A stretch of DNA of 64,000 nt from Pseudomonas sp. HOU2 (GCF_040729435.1 NZ_CP160398.1:4755001-4819000), one strand, 5' to 3'. Shown: positions 50,695-59,919, numbered from the stretch's first letter. A program made the numbers and translations. The notes: generated by a model not told the origin, from the sequence alone.

Positions 50695-51576
50695 ATGCCC
50701 TGGCCCAGCCTGCTCGAAAGCCATGAACGCCTGCCCGCCGTGACTGATCTGGCGGAAGGTTTCGCCACCTTGCTGCATCAATTGGGCAACGTGACGCCGT
50801 TCGAACTGGCAGTGGCCGGAGGGCGGCGGATGGCGACGCCGGGGCTGGCATTTCTGGTGGGGTATCAGGCGGCGTTGCGCATGCTCTGGCCGAGCGCGCC
50901 GCCAAGTCTCGGCGCGTTGTGTGCGACCGAGCAGCGCAGCCTGCGCCCGGCGGACATGCAGACGCGTCTCAGTGATTTGCGCTTGAGCGGGCGCAAGGAT
51001 TTCGTCACCGCCGGGGATGCGGCGGACTGGCTATTGATCGCCGCGCGCACTGAAGAGCCCGGCGAAACGCCGCGCCTGAGTCTGGCGGTGGTCTATCCCG
51101 GCGAACCCGGTGTACGTGTGGAAAAACTCCCGGCGCTGCCGCTGATGCCGGACATCAGTCATGGTCGGCTGCATCTGGATGGCGCACTGTGCGAGCTCCT
51201 CGCGGGCGATGGCTGGGATGCTTATGTGAAGCCGTTTCGCACCCTGGAAGATATCTACGTGCTGAGCGCGATGACCGCGTGGTTGTATGGCGTCGGTCAG
51301 GACAGCGGCTGGTCGCAGCCGCTGCTGTTGCGCTTGCTGGCGCTGTTGGCCGGGTGCGCGGAGGCGAGCCGCCAGCCGCCGAACAATCCGGCGGGGCATG
51401 TGTTGCTGGGTGGGTTGTTTGCGCAGTTTGATGCACTCAAACCCGAGATCGATCAGGTGTTGGCCGAGGGTAATCCGGAGTGGGCGCAGATGTGGCAGCG
51501 TGATCAGGGGGTGATGCAGTTGGCGGCCGGTGCGCGGGCCAAGCGCTTGGCCAAAGCCCTGCACATTTCCCTGTAG
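50695..51576 (+). CDS. Acyl-CoA-dehydrogenase-like protein (degenerate)
   Basis: This protein has 293 residues. The middle contains an acyl-CoA-dehydrogenase beta-domain pattern: SGRKDFVTAGDAADWLLIAAR corresponds to the family's 'KxxITxGxxADxxLVxA'. The following SLAVVYPGEPGVRV and LHLDGA also fit. The N- and C-terminal helical parts are shorter than in true acyl-CoA dehydrogenases (about 380) and I do not see a catalytic glutamate with confidence. It may be an inactive or specialised relative. The ATG at 50695 follows AAGGAGCC. The stop codon lies inside a REP unit (CTGTAGGAGC). Confidence 0.7.
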   Translation: MPWPSLLESHERLPAVTDLAEGFATLLHQLGNVTPFELAVAGGRRMATPGLAFLVGYQAALRMLWPSAPPSLGALCATEQRSLRPADMQTRLSDLRLSGRKDFVTAGDAADWLLIAARTEEPGETPRLSLAVVYPGEPGVRVEKLPALPLMPDISHGRLHLDGALCELLAGDGWDAYVKPFRTLEDIYVLSAMTAWLYGVGQDSGWSQPLLLRLLALLAGCAEASRQPPNNPAGHVLLGGLFAQFDALKPEIDQVLAEGNPEWAQMWQRDQGVMQLAAGARAKRLAKALHISL

Positions 51577-51650
51577 GAGCTGCCGCAGGCTGCGATCTTC
51601 TGATCTTTAAAAGCACAAGCAAAAGATCGCAGCCTGCGGCAGCTCCTACA
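51572..51650. repeat. REP pair, family B, inverted, containing a gene stop codon
   Basis: Units at 51572-51605 and 51621-51650 face each other across 15 bp. The TAG at 51574-51576 within the left unit is the stop codon of the upstream gene. Confidence 0.9.
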
Positions 51651-51713
51651 GTGATCGGCATATTGTCATTTGTCTGGGCCATGATTTTTGCATCCATCGG
51701 TTGAGACTTTTCC

Positions 51714-52793
51714 ATGTGCAAAGGCCTGTCCCTGTTTCTGCTGCTGATCAGCTTCACGGTCCAGGCCGGGCAATGGCCCGGTGAGCAATGGCCGGCTGGC
51801 GCAAAAATCAGCGGCGCAGCAGTCGAGGCATTGGAGAGCTACGCCTTCCCACCCCGCGACGACACTACCCGCCAAGGCATCCGCACCGACGCTCTGCTGA
51901 TCATCCGCGACGGCCGGTTGATCTACGAACGCTACGCCGGCCCGACCCGTGCCGAGACCCCGCACCTGACCTGGTCGATCAGCAAAAGCCTGATGGCCAC
52001 CGTGCTGGGTGTGGCCTATGGCGAAGGCCTGTTCAAACTGGATGATCCGGTCGCGAAGTTTTATCCGGCACTGGAAAAACACCCGGCGATCACCATAGCG
52101 GATCTGCTGCACTGGGCCTCCGGGCTGGACTGGCAGGAAGACTACGAATACGCCCCGCTGAAATCCTCGGTGGTGGCGATGCTCTACACCCGTGGGCACC
52201 GCGACATGCCCGCGTTCACTGCCAATCACGACGCTTATGCGCCGCCGGGGCAGACGTTCCGTTACTCCAGTGGCGACAGCAATCTGCTGGCGGCGGCGCT
52301 GAAGAACATGGTTGGCCCGCAGCGTTATCCCGACTATCCATGGACAGCGCTGTTCGAGCCGTTGGGCATCCGCCACGCCGTGTGGGAAACCGATGCCGGC
52401 GGCACGTTTGTCGCGTCCTCTTATGCCTATCTCACGGCGCGGGATCTGGCGCGGGTCGGTCTGCTGATGGCCCGCGACGGGCGCTGGAATGATCGACAGT
52501 TGTTACCCAAGGATTGGGTCGCCTTCAACCGCGAGGCTTTTGCCGGCTACAAGGCGCACCAAGACGAAGCGGTGCCCGGTGGCCAGTGGTGGCTCAATCG
52601 CCCGGCGGATGGCGCCGCCGCGCCATGGCCTGACGCGCCACCCGACACCTTCGCTGCCCTCGGCCATTGGGGCCAGGCGCTGTATGTGATCCCCAGCGAG
52701 AAACTGGTGATCGTGCGTTACGCCGATGATCGCGACGGCAGTTATCGCCACAACGAACTGCTCAAGCGCGTGCTCAAAGCGGTGCAGCCATGA
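51714..52793 (+). CDS. Beta-lactamase-family (class C fold) serine hydrolase
   Basis: This exported protein has 359 residues with a signal peptide over residues 1-18 (cleavage near VQAG). The catalytic tetrad SISK lies at 88-91, a YSS motif in FRYSSGDSNLLA serves as the second element, and GHWGQAL replaces the KTG-like motif. The family includes esterases, peptidases and true beta-lactamases; similarity is to the 6-aminohexanoate-dimer-hydrolase/EstB type. It overlaps the following small gene by 4 bp (ATGA). Confidence 0.88.
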   Translation: MCKGLSLFLLLISFTVQAGQWPGEQWPAGAKISGAAVEALESYAFPPRDDTTRQGIRTDALLIIRDGRLIYERYAGPTRAETPHLTWSISKSLMATVLGVAYGEGLFKLDDPVAKFYPALEKHPAITIADLLHWASGLDWQEDYEYAPLKSSVVAMLYTRGHRDMPAFTANHDAYAPPGQTFRYSSGDSNLLAAALKNMVGPQRYPDYPWTALFEPLGIRHAVWETDAGGTFVASSYAYLTARDLARVGLLMARDGRWNDRQLLPKDWVAFNREAFAGYKAHQDEAVPGGQWWLNRPADGAAAPWPDAPPDTFAALGHWGQALYVIPSEKLVIVRYADDRDGSYRHNELLKRVLKAVQP

Positions 52794-53095
52794 AGCTGGT
52801 CAAGCGGATTCTGCTGCTGGCGCTGATCGTGCTGCTGGGCTGGATCTGGCTCGAACGGGACAACCTGTGGGCGTTCCCCGACATCATCAGCGCGTACACG
52901 GCGAAGGAATATTGTTCGTGTCGCTACGTGATGAACAACGATGCCGAGTATTGCCGGGGCTATGTGAAACAGTGGCTGCCGACCAGCGAATTCAGCGATG
53001 ACAGCGCGAGCAAAACCATCATCGTCAGTGGCATGGGCCGTAGCAATCGTGCCCAGTGGCTGGGTGAACGCCAAGGTTGCCGCCTAAATCCCTGA
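52790..53095 (+). CDS. Small membrane-anchored cysteine-containing hypothetical protein
   Basis: This protein has 101 residues. An N-terminal hydrophobic anchor (ILLLALIVLLGWIWL, about 7-21) is followed by a small periplasmic-side domain with four cysteines (EYCSCRYV, EYCRGY, QGCRLNP). The spacing suggests two disulfides. I do not recognise a family. The ATGA overlap with the serine hydrolase implies a shared function, perhaps as its membrane partner. Confidence 0.75.
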   Translation: MKLVKRILLLALIVLLGWIWLERDNLWAFPDIISAYTAKEYCSCRYVMNNDAEYCRGYVKQWLPTSEFSDDSASKTIIVSGMGRSNRAQWLGERQGCRLNP

Positions 53096-53124
53096 AACCC
53101 TCGATCCTCCAGTCAATAGATAAC

Positions 53125-53218
53125 CCTGTGGGAGCTGGCTTGCCAGCGATGACGGTGTGTCAGTCAACAGAGATATAGCCTGTCCCGCCGCTATCGCTGG
53201 CAAGCCAGCTCCCACAGG
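53125..53218. repeat. REP pair, family A, inverted
   Basis: Units at 53125-53150 and 53193-53218 face each other across 42 bp, between the small membrane gene and the YceI gene. Confidence 0.9.
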
Positions 53219-53312
53219 GACTTTCACCAATCGATAGATTTGCGGCGATCAGTTTGCAATAACGGCGTGGGCGGTTAAGGTTCGTGCAGGTTTATCGCCC
53301 AACGAGTGTTCA

Positions 53313-53903
53313 ATGTTCAACCGCTCCCTCTACAAAGCCTTCGCCAGTCTGCTGCTGGCCGCTGCCGCGTTGCCGGCGCAGGCCAATTGGTATCTGGACG
53401 GCGAATCATCGCGGCTGTCGTTTGTCAGCACCAAGAATGCCCACATTTCCGAAGTGCAACGCTTTCTGGTGCTGCACGGCAAGGTCGATCCGGATGGCCG
53501 CGCCGAGGTCGAAGTCGAGCTGGAATCGATCAACAGCGGCATCCCGCTGCGCGACGAGCGCATGCGCAAGGAGCTGTTCCAGATCGAGCAGTTCCCCGAA
53601 GCGACCATCAGCACCCGGATCGACCTGCGCCCGATCAACGATCTGGCCCCCGGTGCGCAGCTGGAATTGCGCTTGCCGCTGACCGTCAACCTGCACGGCA
53701 AGCAACATGAATACCCGGCGGAGTTGCTGGCCACCCGTCTCGATGACCGGCGTTTTCAAGTGGTGACCCTGGAACCGCTGGTGATCAACGCCGAGGATTT
53801 CGACCTGGTGCCGGGCCTGGAAACTCTGCGTAATCTGGCCGGCCTGTCGGCCATCAGTCTGTCGGTGCCGGTGGGTGCGGTGCTGATTTTCACGGCGCGC
53901 TGA
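53313..53903 (+). CDS. YceI family periplasmic lipid-binding protein
   Basis: This secreted lipocalin-like protein has 196 residues. A signal peptide covers residues 1-24 (cleavage after PAQA). The mature start is NWYLDGESSRLSFVSTKNAH, followed by YceI beta-strands and the motif ERMRKELFQIEQFPEATI. The family binds isoprenoid or fatty-acyl chains; isoprenoid quinone binding is known for TT1927b. It sits one base before a cardiolipin synthase gene, so a lipid-related role is plausible. Confidence 0.9.
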   Translation: MFNRSLYKAFASLLLAAAALPAQANWYLDGESSRLSFVSTKNAHISEVQRFLVLHGKVDPDGRAEVEVELESINSGIPLRDERMRKELFQIEQFPEATISTRIDLRPINDLAPGAQLELRLPLTVNLHGKQHEYPAELLATRLDDRRFQVVTLEPLVINAEDFDLVPGLETLRNLAGLSAISLSVPVGAVLIFTAR

Positions 53904-53904
53904 C

Positions 53905-55062
53905 ATGCGCGGCGCGGTGTTTCCATGGCGTGACGGCAACCGTTTCGAACTGTTGATCGACGGCCCGCAATTCTTCCCGCGCATGCTGGTGGAGATTGCC
54001 CGCGCCGAAGAGCAGGTTGAACTGGAGCTGTATCTGGTGGAGGCGGGCGCCTGCGCCGAAGCCGTGGTTCAGGCGCTGGTCCAGGCTGCCGAGCGCGGCG
54101 TGCGGGTACGCTGCCTGTTCGATGACTACGGCAGTCTCGCGTTTACCCTGCACCTGCGTCAGCGCCTGACCAAGGCCGGGGTCGAATTGCGTTTCTACAA
54201 TCGCCTGAACTGGCGGCGCTGGGTCGGCAATTTCTATCGCGATCACCGCAAATTGCTGCTGGTCGATCAGCGTCTGGCAGTGGTCGGCGGTACCGGTGTC
54301 ACCGATGAGTTCTGGACCCCGGGGCAGGACACCAGCGAGTGGCATGAAGTGATGGTGGAAATTCGCGGCCCGCTGGTACTCGACTGGCAAGTGCTGTTCG
54401 ACCGCCAATGGATTGCCAACCGCCATCGCCGGGCGTGGAAACCTACGGCGCATGTCGGCCTGCCACGCTTGCCCAAGGTCCCGGACATGGGCGAGGGCAT
54501 GGGCCGCGTGGCCTACGCCGATGCGCGTCAGCATCGCGACATTCTGCAATCGTTGTTTCGCGCCCTCAACAGCGGGCAAAAACGCATCTGGATGGCCACC
54601 CCGTATTTCCTGCCGACCTGGAAAATCCGCCGCTCGCTGCGCAAGGCTGCGGCCCGTGGTGTCGATGTGCGGCTATTGCTGACCGGGCCGCGCACCGATC
54701 ACCCGTCGGTACGCTATGCCGGCCATCGCTACTACCCGCGCCTGCTCAAGGCCGGGGTGCAGATCTTCGAATACCAGCCGTGTTTCCTGCACTTGAAAAT
54801 GGTCCTGGTGGATGAGTGGGTGAGCATCGGTTCGTGCAACTTCGATCACTGGAACCTGCGCTTCAATCTGGAGGCGAATCTGGAGGCGCTGGACCCGGCG
54901 TTGACGGCAGCGGTGGCGGAGAGTTTCGAGAGGGACTTCGGCCTGAGTCAGCAGGTCAGTCTGGAAGAGTGGCAGCGCCGGCCGTTGTGGCGGCGAGTGA
55001 AGCAGCGGATCTGGGGCTGGGTGGATCGGCTGGTAGTCAATATTCTCGATCGACGCGGATAA
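53905..55062 (+). CDS. clsB: Cardiolipin synthase B (ClsB/YbhO-type phospholipase D protein)
   Basis: This protein has 385 residues and two HKD motifs: DHRKLLLVD (near 113-121) and LHLKMVLVD with GSCNFD (near 298). It begins FPWRDGNRFELLIDGPQFF, as in ClsB, and lacks the N-terminal membrane helices of ClsA. It would make cardiolipin from phosphatidylglycerol or phosphatidylethanolamine. It is immediately downstream of the YceI gene, so the two form an operon. A REP pair follows its stop. Confidence 0.9.
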   Translation: MRGAVFPWRDGNRFELLIDGPQFFPRMLVEIARAEEQVELELYLVEAGACAEAVVQALVQAAERGVRVRCLFDDYGSLAFTLHLRQRLTKAGVELRFYNRLNWRRWVGNFYRDHRKLLLVDQRLAVVGGTGVTDEFWTPGQDTSEWHEVMVEIRGPLVLDWQVLFDRQWIANRHRRAWKPTAHVGLPRLPKVPDMGEGMGRVAYADARQHRDILQSLFRALNSGQKRIWMATPYFLPTWKIRRSLRKAAARGVDVRLLLTGPRTDHPSVRYAGHRYYPRLLKAGVQIFEYQPCFLHLKMVLVDEWVSIGSCNFDHWNLRFNLEANLEALDPALTAAVAESFERDFGLSQQVSLEEWQRRPLWRRVKQRIWGWVDRLVVNILDRRG

Positions 55063-55080
55063 CCGCCAAACACCATTCCC

Positions 55081-55172
55081 CTGTAGGAGCTGCCGAAGGC
55101 TGCGATCTTTTGATCTTGTGTTTCTAAACCAAATCAAGATCAAAAGATCGCAGCCTTCGGCAGCTCCTACAG
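55081..55172. repeat. REP pair, family B, inverted
   Basis: Two perfect inverse 35-base units (55081-55115 and 55138-55172; core GCCGAAGGC) lie 22 bp apart. They fill the space between the converging clsB and bglX genes. Confidence 0.92.
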
Positions 55173-55188
55173 GGTATTGCGGTGTTTG

Positions 55189-57480
55189 TTACAGCAACTC
55201 AAAACTCTGCTGCGTCACATCCTGCGAATCCAGGCCGATCTGCACGTTGAACTTGCCAGGCTCGGCCGCGTACTTGAGCTGGGCGTTGTAGAACTTCAGG
55301 TCATCTTCGGTGATGGTGAAGTGCACGACTTTCTGTTCGCCGGCCTTGAGCATGATTTTCTGGAAGTTCTTCAGTTCCTTCACCGGGCGAATCATCGAAC
55401 CGGCGACGTCCTGGATGTACAACTGCACCACGGTTTCGCCGTCACGCTGGCCGGTGTTTTTCAGGGTGACACTGGCATCGAGCTTGCCGGTCTTGTTCAG
55501 CGTGGTTGACGACAGCGCCATGTCGCTCAGCGTGAACCGGGTGTAGCTCAGGCCGTAACCGAACGGGAACAGCGGGCCGGTGGTGTCATCGAAATACTGC
55601 GAGGTGTAGTTGCCCGGTTTGCCCGGCGTGAACGGCCGGCCAATGCTCAGGTGGTTGTAGTAGGTCGGGATCTGGCCCACGGAGCGCGGGAAGGTCACCG
55701 GCAGTTTGCCCGACGGGTTGTAGTCGCCGAACAGCACGTCGGCGATGGCGTTGCCGCCCTCGGTGCCGCTGAACCAGGTTTCCAGAATCGCATCAGCCGA
55801 CTGATTCTCTTCGAGAATGGTCAGCGGACGGCCGTTCATCAACACCAGTACCAGTGGTTTGCCGGTGGCTTTCAAGGCGCGGATCAGTTCGCGCTGGTTT
55901 TCCGGGATGTTCAGGTCGGTGCGGCTGGAGGACTCGTGGGACATGCCACGGGACTCGCCAACGGCGGCGACGATCACGTCGGCGTCCTTGGCCGCTTTTA
56001 CCGCTTCGTCGATCAACACGTTGGCCGGGCGCGGATCATCGACCACTTCCGGGGCGTCGAAGTTGAGGAAGTTCAGGTAATCCAGAACCTTCTTGTCGCT
56101 GGTGATGTTCGCGCCACGGGCGTAGATCAGGTTGGCCTTGTCGCCGATCACCGAGCTCATGCCGTCGAACAGCGTGACCGACTGCGCAGGTTTGCCCGCA
56201 GCGGCCCAGCTGCCCATCATGTCGATGGGTGCCTTGGCCAATGGGCCGACCAGCATGACTTTTGCGTCTTTCTTCAGCGGCAGGGTGTCGTTCTGGTTCT
56301 TCAGCAGCACCATGCTGCGACGTGCCACGTCACGCGCTTCGGCGCGGTGCAGACGGCTTTCGGCGTAGGTGTCGGCCGGATCATCCTCGGCCTTGCCGAT
56401 GCGCAGGTACGGGTCCTTGAACAGGCCCATGTCGTACTTGGCGGCGAGCACTTCGCGCACCGCGTTGTCGATGTCTTTCTGTTCGATCTCGCCGGACTTG
56501 AGCAGCCCCGGCAGCTCTTTGCCGTACAGGGTGTCGTTCATGCTCATGTCGATGCCGGCCTTGATCGCCAGCTTCGCCGCTTCACGACCGTCGGCGGCCA
56601 CGCCGTGCTTGATCAGTTCGAAGATCGCGCCGTGGTCGCTGACGGCCAGGCCCTTGAAGCCCCAGTCCTTGCGCAGCAGGTCGTTCATCAGCCAGGTGTT
56701 GGCGGTGGCCGGAATGCCGTTGATCGAGTTCAACGCCACCATGACCCCACCGGCACCGGCGTCGATCGCCGCACGGTACGGTGGCAGGTAGTCCTGGTAC
56801 ATCTTCACCGGGCTCATGTCGACGACGTTGTAGTCGCGACCGCCCTCGACCGCGCCATACAGGGCGAAGTGCTTGACGCTGGCCATGATGCTGTCGGCTG
56901 CGCTCGGCGTGTCGCCCTGATAGGCCTTGACCATCACTTTGGCAATGCGCGAGGTCAGGTAGGTGTCTTCACCGAACCCTTCGGAGCTGCGGCCCCAGCG
57001 CGGATCGCGGGAGATGTCGACCATCGGCGCGAAGGTGATGTCGAGGCTGTCGGCCGCAGCTTCTTTGGCGGCAACGCGCCCGGACTGGCCGATGGCGTCC
57101 ATGTCCCAGCTCGAGGCCAGGGCCAGCGGAATCGGGAAAATCGTACGGTGACCGTGGATCACGTCGTACGCAAAAAACATCGGAATCTTCAGGCGACTGC
57201 GCATCGCCGCGTCCTGCATCGGACGGTTTTCCGGGCGAGTGATCGAGTTGAACGTGCCGCCGATGTTGCCGGCGGCGATCTCTTTGCGGATCAACTCGCG
57301 AGGCATTTCCGGGCCGATGCTGATCAGGCGCAACTGGCCGATCTTTTCATCGAGGGTCATTTGCTTCATCAGATTGCTGATGAACGCGTCCTTGTTTTCC
57401 AGGGGTGCCGGGGTCGTGGCGGCCAATACTTGATGACTGGCCAGGCTGACGAACAGACCCAGCAAACACAGCTTCTTCAT
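55189..57480 (-). CDS. bglX: Periplasmic beta-glucosidase BglX (GH3)
   Basis: This exported glycoside hydrolase has 763 residues with a signal peptide over residues 1-20 (MKKLCLLGLFVSLASHQVLA). The nucleophile aspartate is in GLAVSDHGAI, and KHFALYGAVEGGRDYN and GRSSEGFGED are BglX-type. A C-terminal fibronectin-like domain follows (VSVTLKNTG region). It releases glucose from cellobiose and other beta-glucosides. The start at 57480 gives a proper signal peptide; an upstream extension is discarded. It is monocistronic. Its antisense strand has a 659-codon frame that I reject. Confidence 0.95.
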   Translation of the reverse strand: MKKLCLLGLFVSLASHQVLAATTPAPLENKDAFISNLMKQMTLDEKIGQLRLISIGPEMPRELIRKEIAAGNIGGTFNSITRPENRPMQDAAMRSRLKIPMFFAYDVIHGHRTIFPIPLALASSWDMDAIGQSGRVAAKEAAADSLDITFAPMVDISRDPRWGRSSEGFGEDTYLTSRIAKVMVKAYQGDTPSAADSIMASVKHFALYGAVEGGRDYNVVDMSPVKMYQDYLPPYRAAIDAGAGGVMVALNSINGIPATANTWLMNDLLRKDWGFKGLAVSDHGAIFELIKHGVAADGREAAKLAIKAGIDMSMNDTLYGKELPGLLKSGEIEQKDIDNAVREVLAAKYDMGLFKDPYLRIGKAEDDPADTYAESRLHRAEARDVARRSMVLLKNQNDTLPLKKDAKVMLVGPLAKAPIDMMGSWAAAGKPAQSVTLFDGMSSVIGDKANLIYARGANITSDKKVLDYLNFLNFDAPEVVDDPRPANVLIDEAVKAAKDADVIVAAVGESRGMSHESSSRTDLNIPENQRELIRALKATGKPLVLVLMNGRPLTILEENQSADAILETWFSGTEGGNAIADVLFGDYNPSGKLPVTFPRSVGQIPTYYNHLSIGRPFTPGKPGNYTSQYFDDTTGPLFPFGYGLSYTRFTLSDMALSSTTLNKTGKLDASVTLKNTGQRDGETVVQLYIQDVAGSMIRPVKELKNFQKIMLKAGEQKVVHFTITEDDLKFYNAQLKYAAEPGKFNVQIGLDSQDVTQQSFELL

Positions 57481-57738
57481 GAATATTTTTCTCAAGGGCC
57501 CAAGCGGCAATGCAATGCCGGCCAGCCAAAAGTTAGGGAGCGACTATTGTTGTTCGGGTGCAGGCTCAAAATGACCGAGCCAAAAACGCCCGCCGACACT
57601 CGGCAGCGTTTGCGCAGGGCCTCTTTTTAGCCCATCGGCCCGTTGCAATCCAGTGGCGCGGCCGATTATGCCCCAACCGCCGATGCAGAAGGTTTCACGG
57701 TCGGTTTTTTATGAAATACGCCAGGGAGCATCACTTTG

Positions 57739-58347
57739 ATGAATGTCAGTCCAACCTACCGTTCGCGTTTGCAGGTCGCCACGCTGCTGGTCCTCGCCAC
57801 CTTGTTGACCGCGTGCGGCATCAACAATATCCCGACCCTTGATGAACAGGCGAAAGCCGCCTGGGGCCAGGTCCAGAACCAGTATCAGCGCCGTGCCGAC
57901 CTGATCCCCAACCTGGTGGAGACTGTCAGAGGCTACGCCAAGCATGAAGAAGCAACGCTGACCGCAGTGGTCGAGGCGCGGGCCAAGGCGACGTCGATCC
58001 AGGTCGATGCCAGCACCCTCGACAACCCGGAAAAACTCAAGCAGTTCCAGCAGGCCCAGGATCAGTTGAGCGGTGCGCTCAGCCGTCTGATGGTGGTCTC
58101 CGAACGTTATCCGGACCTGAAGGCCAACCAGAACTTTCTCGCCCTGCAATCGCAGCTCGAAGGCACGGAAAACCGGATTGCCGTGGCGCGGCGCGATTTC
58201 ATTCTGGCGGTGCAGAAGTACAACACCGAGATCCGCACCTTCCCCGGTCGCCTCTGGCACAGCGTGATGTACAGCGACCTGCCGATTCGCGAAACCTTCG
58301 AAGCCACCACCCCCGGTGCGGAAAAGGCCCCGGAAGTGAAGTTCTGA
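57739..58347 (+). CDS. lemA: LemA family lipoprotein
   Basis: This protein has 202 residues with an N-terminal signal and lipobox LLTACG (cysteine near 27). A long helical domain follows, with the family motif NQYQRRADLIPNLVETVRGYA near residues 47-67. LemA proteins are envelope proteins of unclear role, often beside TPM-domain proteins, as here. The ATG at 57739 is used; the TTG three bases earlier is unlikely. It starts a three-gene operon. Confidence 0.92.
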   Translation: MNVSPTYRSRLQVATLLVLATLLTACGINNIPTLDEQAKAAWGQVQNQYQRRADLIPNLVETVRGYAKHEEATLTAVVEARAKATSIQVDASTLDNPEKLKQFQQAQDQLSGALSRLMVVSERYPDLKANQNFLALQSQLEGTENRIAVARRDFILAVQKYNTEIRTFPGRLWHSVMYSDLPIRETFEATTPGAEKAPEVKF

Positions 58348-58360
58348 CCCGAGGTTATTC

Positions 58361-59113
58361 ATGCGTGTGTTGAAGATAGGCCTGGTGCTGATGCTCTGGC
58401 TGTTCGCCGTCAGCGCCCGGGCCGAGTTGACGTTCCCGGCGCTGAGCGGGCGGGTGGTGGACGGAGCGCAGATGATCGAGCCGTCGGTGCGCGCCCAGTT
58501 GAGCCAGCAATTGCAGGCTCACGAGCAGGCCACCGGCGAGCAACTGGTGGTGGTCACGGTGCCTGATCTGCAGGGCACCACCATCGAGGATTACGGCGTG
58601 CAATTGGGCCGGCACTGGGGCATCGGCCAGAAAGACAAGAACAACGGCGCGCTGCTGATCGTTGCCCGTGACGAGCGCAAGCTGCGCATCGAAGTCGGCT
58701 ACGGTCTGGAGGATCGGCTGACCGATGCGCAGACCTCGGTGATCATCCATCAAGTGATCACCCCGGCGTTCAAGGCTGGCAATTTCAGCAAGGGCATCAG
58801 CGACGGCGTGGCGGCGATGCTGGTGGTGCTTGGCGGCAATCCGCTGGACGAGCCGTCGACGGTGTATGAGTCGAGCGGCGATCCGCAGAGCGATTTTGTC
58901 TCGCGTCACCCGCTGTTGTTCGTTTTTCTGGTGGTGTTGTTCATCCTGACCGTGTTTGTCTGCCAGATGCTCGGTATCCTTCCCGCCGGCCGGGGTGGCT
59001 CCGGTGGCGGAGGCGGTTTCGGTGGTGGTGGTTTTGGCGGCGGTGGTGGAGGTGGGGGCTTCAGCGGCGGCGGGGGCAGTTTCGGCGGCGGCGGTTCGTC
59101 CGGCGGCTGGTGA
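58361..59113 (+). CDS. TPM-domain protein (YgcG family) with glycine-rich tail
   Basis: This protein has 250 residues: a signal peptide (1-21), a periplasmic TPM domain (LTFPALSGRVVDGAQMIEPS to about 160, with 'VEVGYGLEDRLTD' typical of the fold), one transmembrane helix (near 185-208) and a glycine/serine-rich tail (FGGGGFGGGGGG-type). TPM domains occur with LemA in many bacteria and may act in membrane quality control. It starts 13 bp after lemA. Confidence 0.9.
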   Translation: MRVLKIGLVLMLWLFAVSARAELTFPALSGRVVDGAQMIEPSVRAQLSQQLQAHEQATGEQLVVVTVPDLQGTTIEDYGVQLGRHWGIGQKDKNNGALLIVARDERKLRIEVGYGLEDRLTDAQTSVIIHQVITPAFKAGNFSKGISDGVAAMLVVLGGNPLDEPSTVYESSGDPQSDFVSRHPLLFVFLVVLFILTVFVCQMLGILPAGRGGSGGGGGFGGGGFGGGGGGGGFSGGGGSFGGGGSSGGW

Positions 59114-59146
59114 ACACACAACAATAATGATCAGGCACTTTTCGAC

Positions 59147-59764
59147 ATGGCATTACTGACTGAACACGAACAACGCAAAGTCGCCGAGGCGATCGCCCGG
59201 GTCGAGCGCGACACCGACGCCGAACTGGTCACCGTGCTGGCGGCCCGCGCCGATGACTACGCGTACATTCCGCTGCTGTGGGCCAGCCTGCTGGCGCTGC
59301 TGGTGCCGGGCATCGTTCATTACCTGACGGGCTGGCTGACCATGCGCAGCCTGCTGCTGGTGCAGTGGGGGTTGTTCATCGTCCTGTGCCTGCTATTTCG
59401 TCTGCCGAAAATCACCACTCATCTGATCCCGCGCCGCGTGCGCCACTGGCGCGCATCGAACCTGGCGCGGCGGCAGTTCCTCGAACAGAACCTGCACCAC
59501 ACCGTCGGCAGCACCGGGATGCTGATCTTTGTCTGCGAGGCCGAGCGCTACGTGGAGATTCTGGTGGACGAGGGGATTTCCCGACGGCTGGACAACAACA
59601 GCTGGGACACGATTGTCGCCGCGTTCACCGAGCAGGTGCGCCAGGGCCGCACGCTTGAAGGGTTCGTGACCTGCATCGAGGCCTGCGGTGAACTGCTCAA
59701 GGTGCACGTGCCGGTGACGCAGGTGAGGAATGAATTGCCCAATCGGTTGATCGTGTTGGGTTGA
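59147..59764 (+). CDS. TPM-domain membrane protein
   Basis: This protein has 205 residues. The N-terminal part (EHEQRKVAEAIARVERDTDAELV) and C-terminal part belong to one TPM-like domain, interrupted by two transmembrane helices (about 40-60 and 68-88). The motif 'YVEILVDEGISRRLDNNSWD' is characteristic. It lies 33 bp after the glycine-rich TPM protein and is the last gene of the lemA operon. A REP pair follows. Confidence 0.88.
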   Translation: MALLTEHEQRKVAEAIARVERDTDAELVTVLAARADDYAYIPLLWASLLALLVPGIVHYLTGWLTMRSLLLVQWGLFIVLCLLFRLPKITTHLIPRRVRHWRASNLARRQFLEQNLHHTVGSTGMLIFVCEAERYVEILVDEGISRRLDNNSWDTIVAAFTEQVRQGRTLEGFVTCIEACGELLKVHVPVTQVRNELPNRLIVLG

Positions 59765-59785
59765 GTCTCTGGGCGCAGTCATTCC

Positions 59786-59919
59786 CTGTGGCGAGGGAGC
59801 TTGCTCCCGCTGGGGCGCGAAGCGGCCCTGAACCCGGTAAACGCGGTTTGTCTGGAGTAAGTAGTCGCCTGTTTTAACGACTGCTGCGCAGCCGAGCGGG
59901 AGCAAGCTCCCTCGCCACA
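59786..59919. repeat. REP pair, family C, inverted
   Basis: Units at 59786-59825 and 59882-59919 (GCGAGGGAGCTTGCTCCCGC core) face each other across 56 bp, between the TPM operon and the methyltransferase gene. Confidence 0.9.

Noticed and set aside
55651..57630. A 659-codon plus-strand frame
   Set aside because: It is the antisense of bglX, with no start context and no domain.
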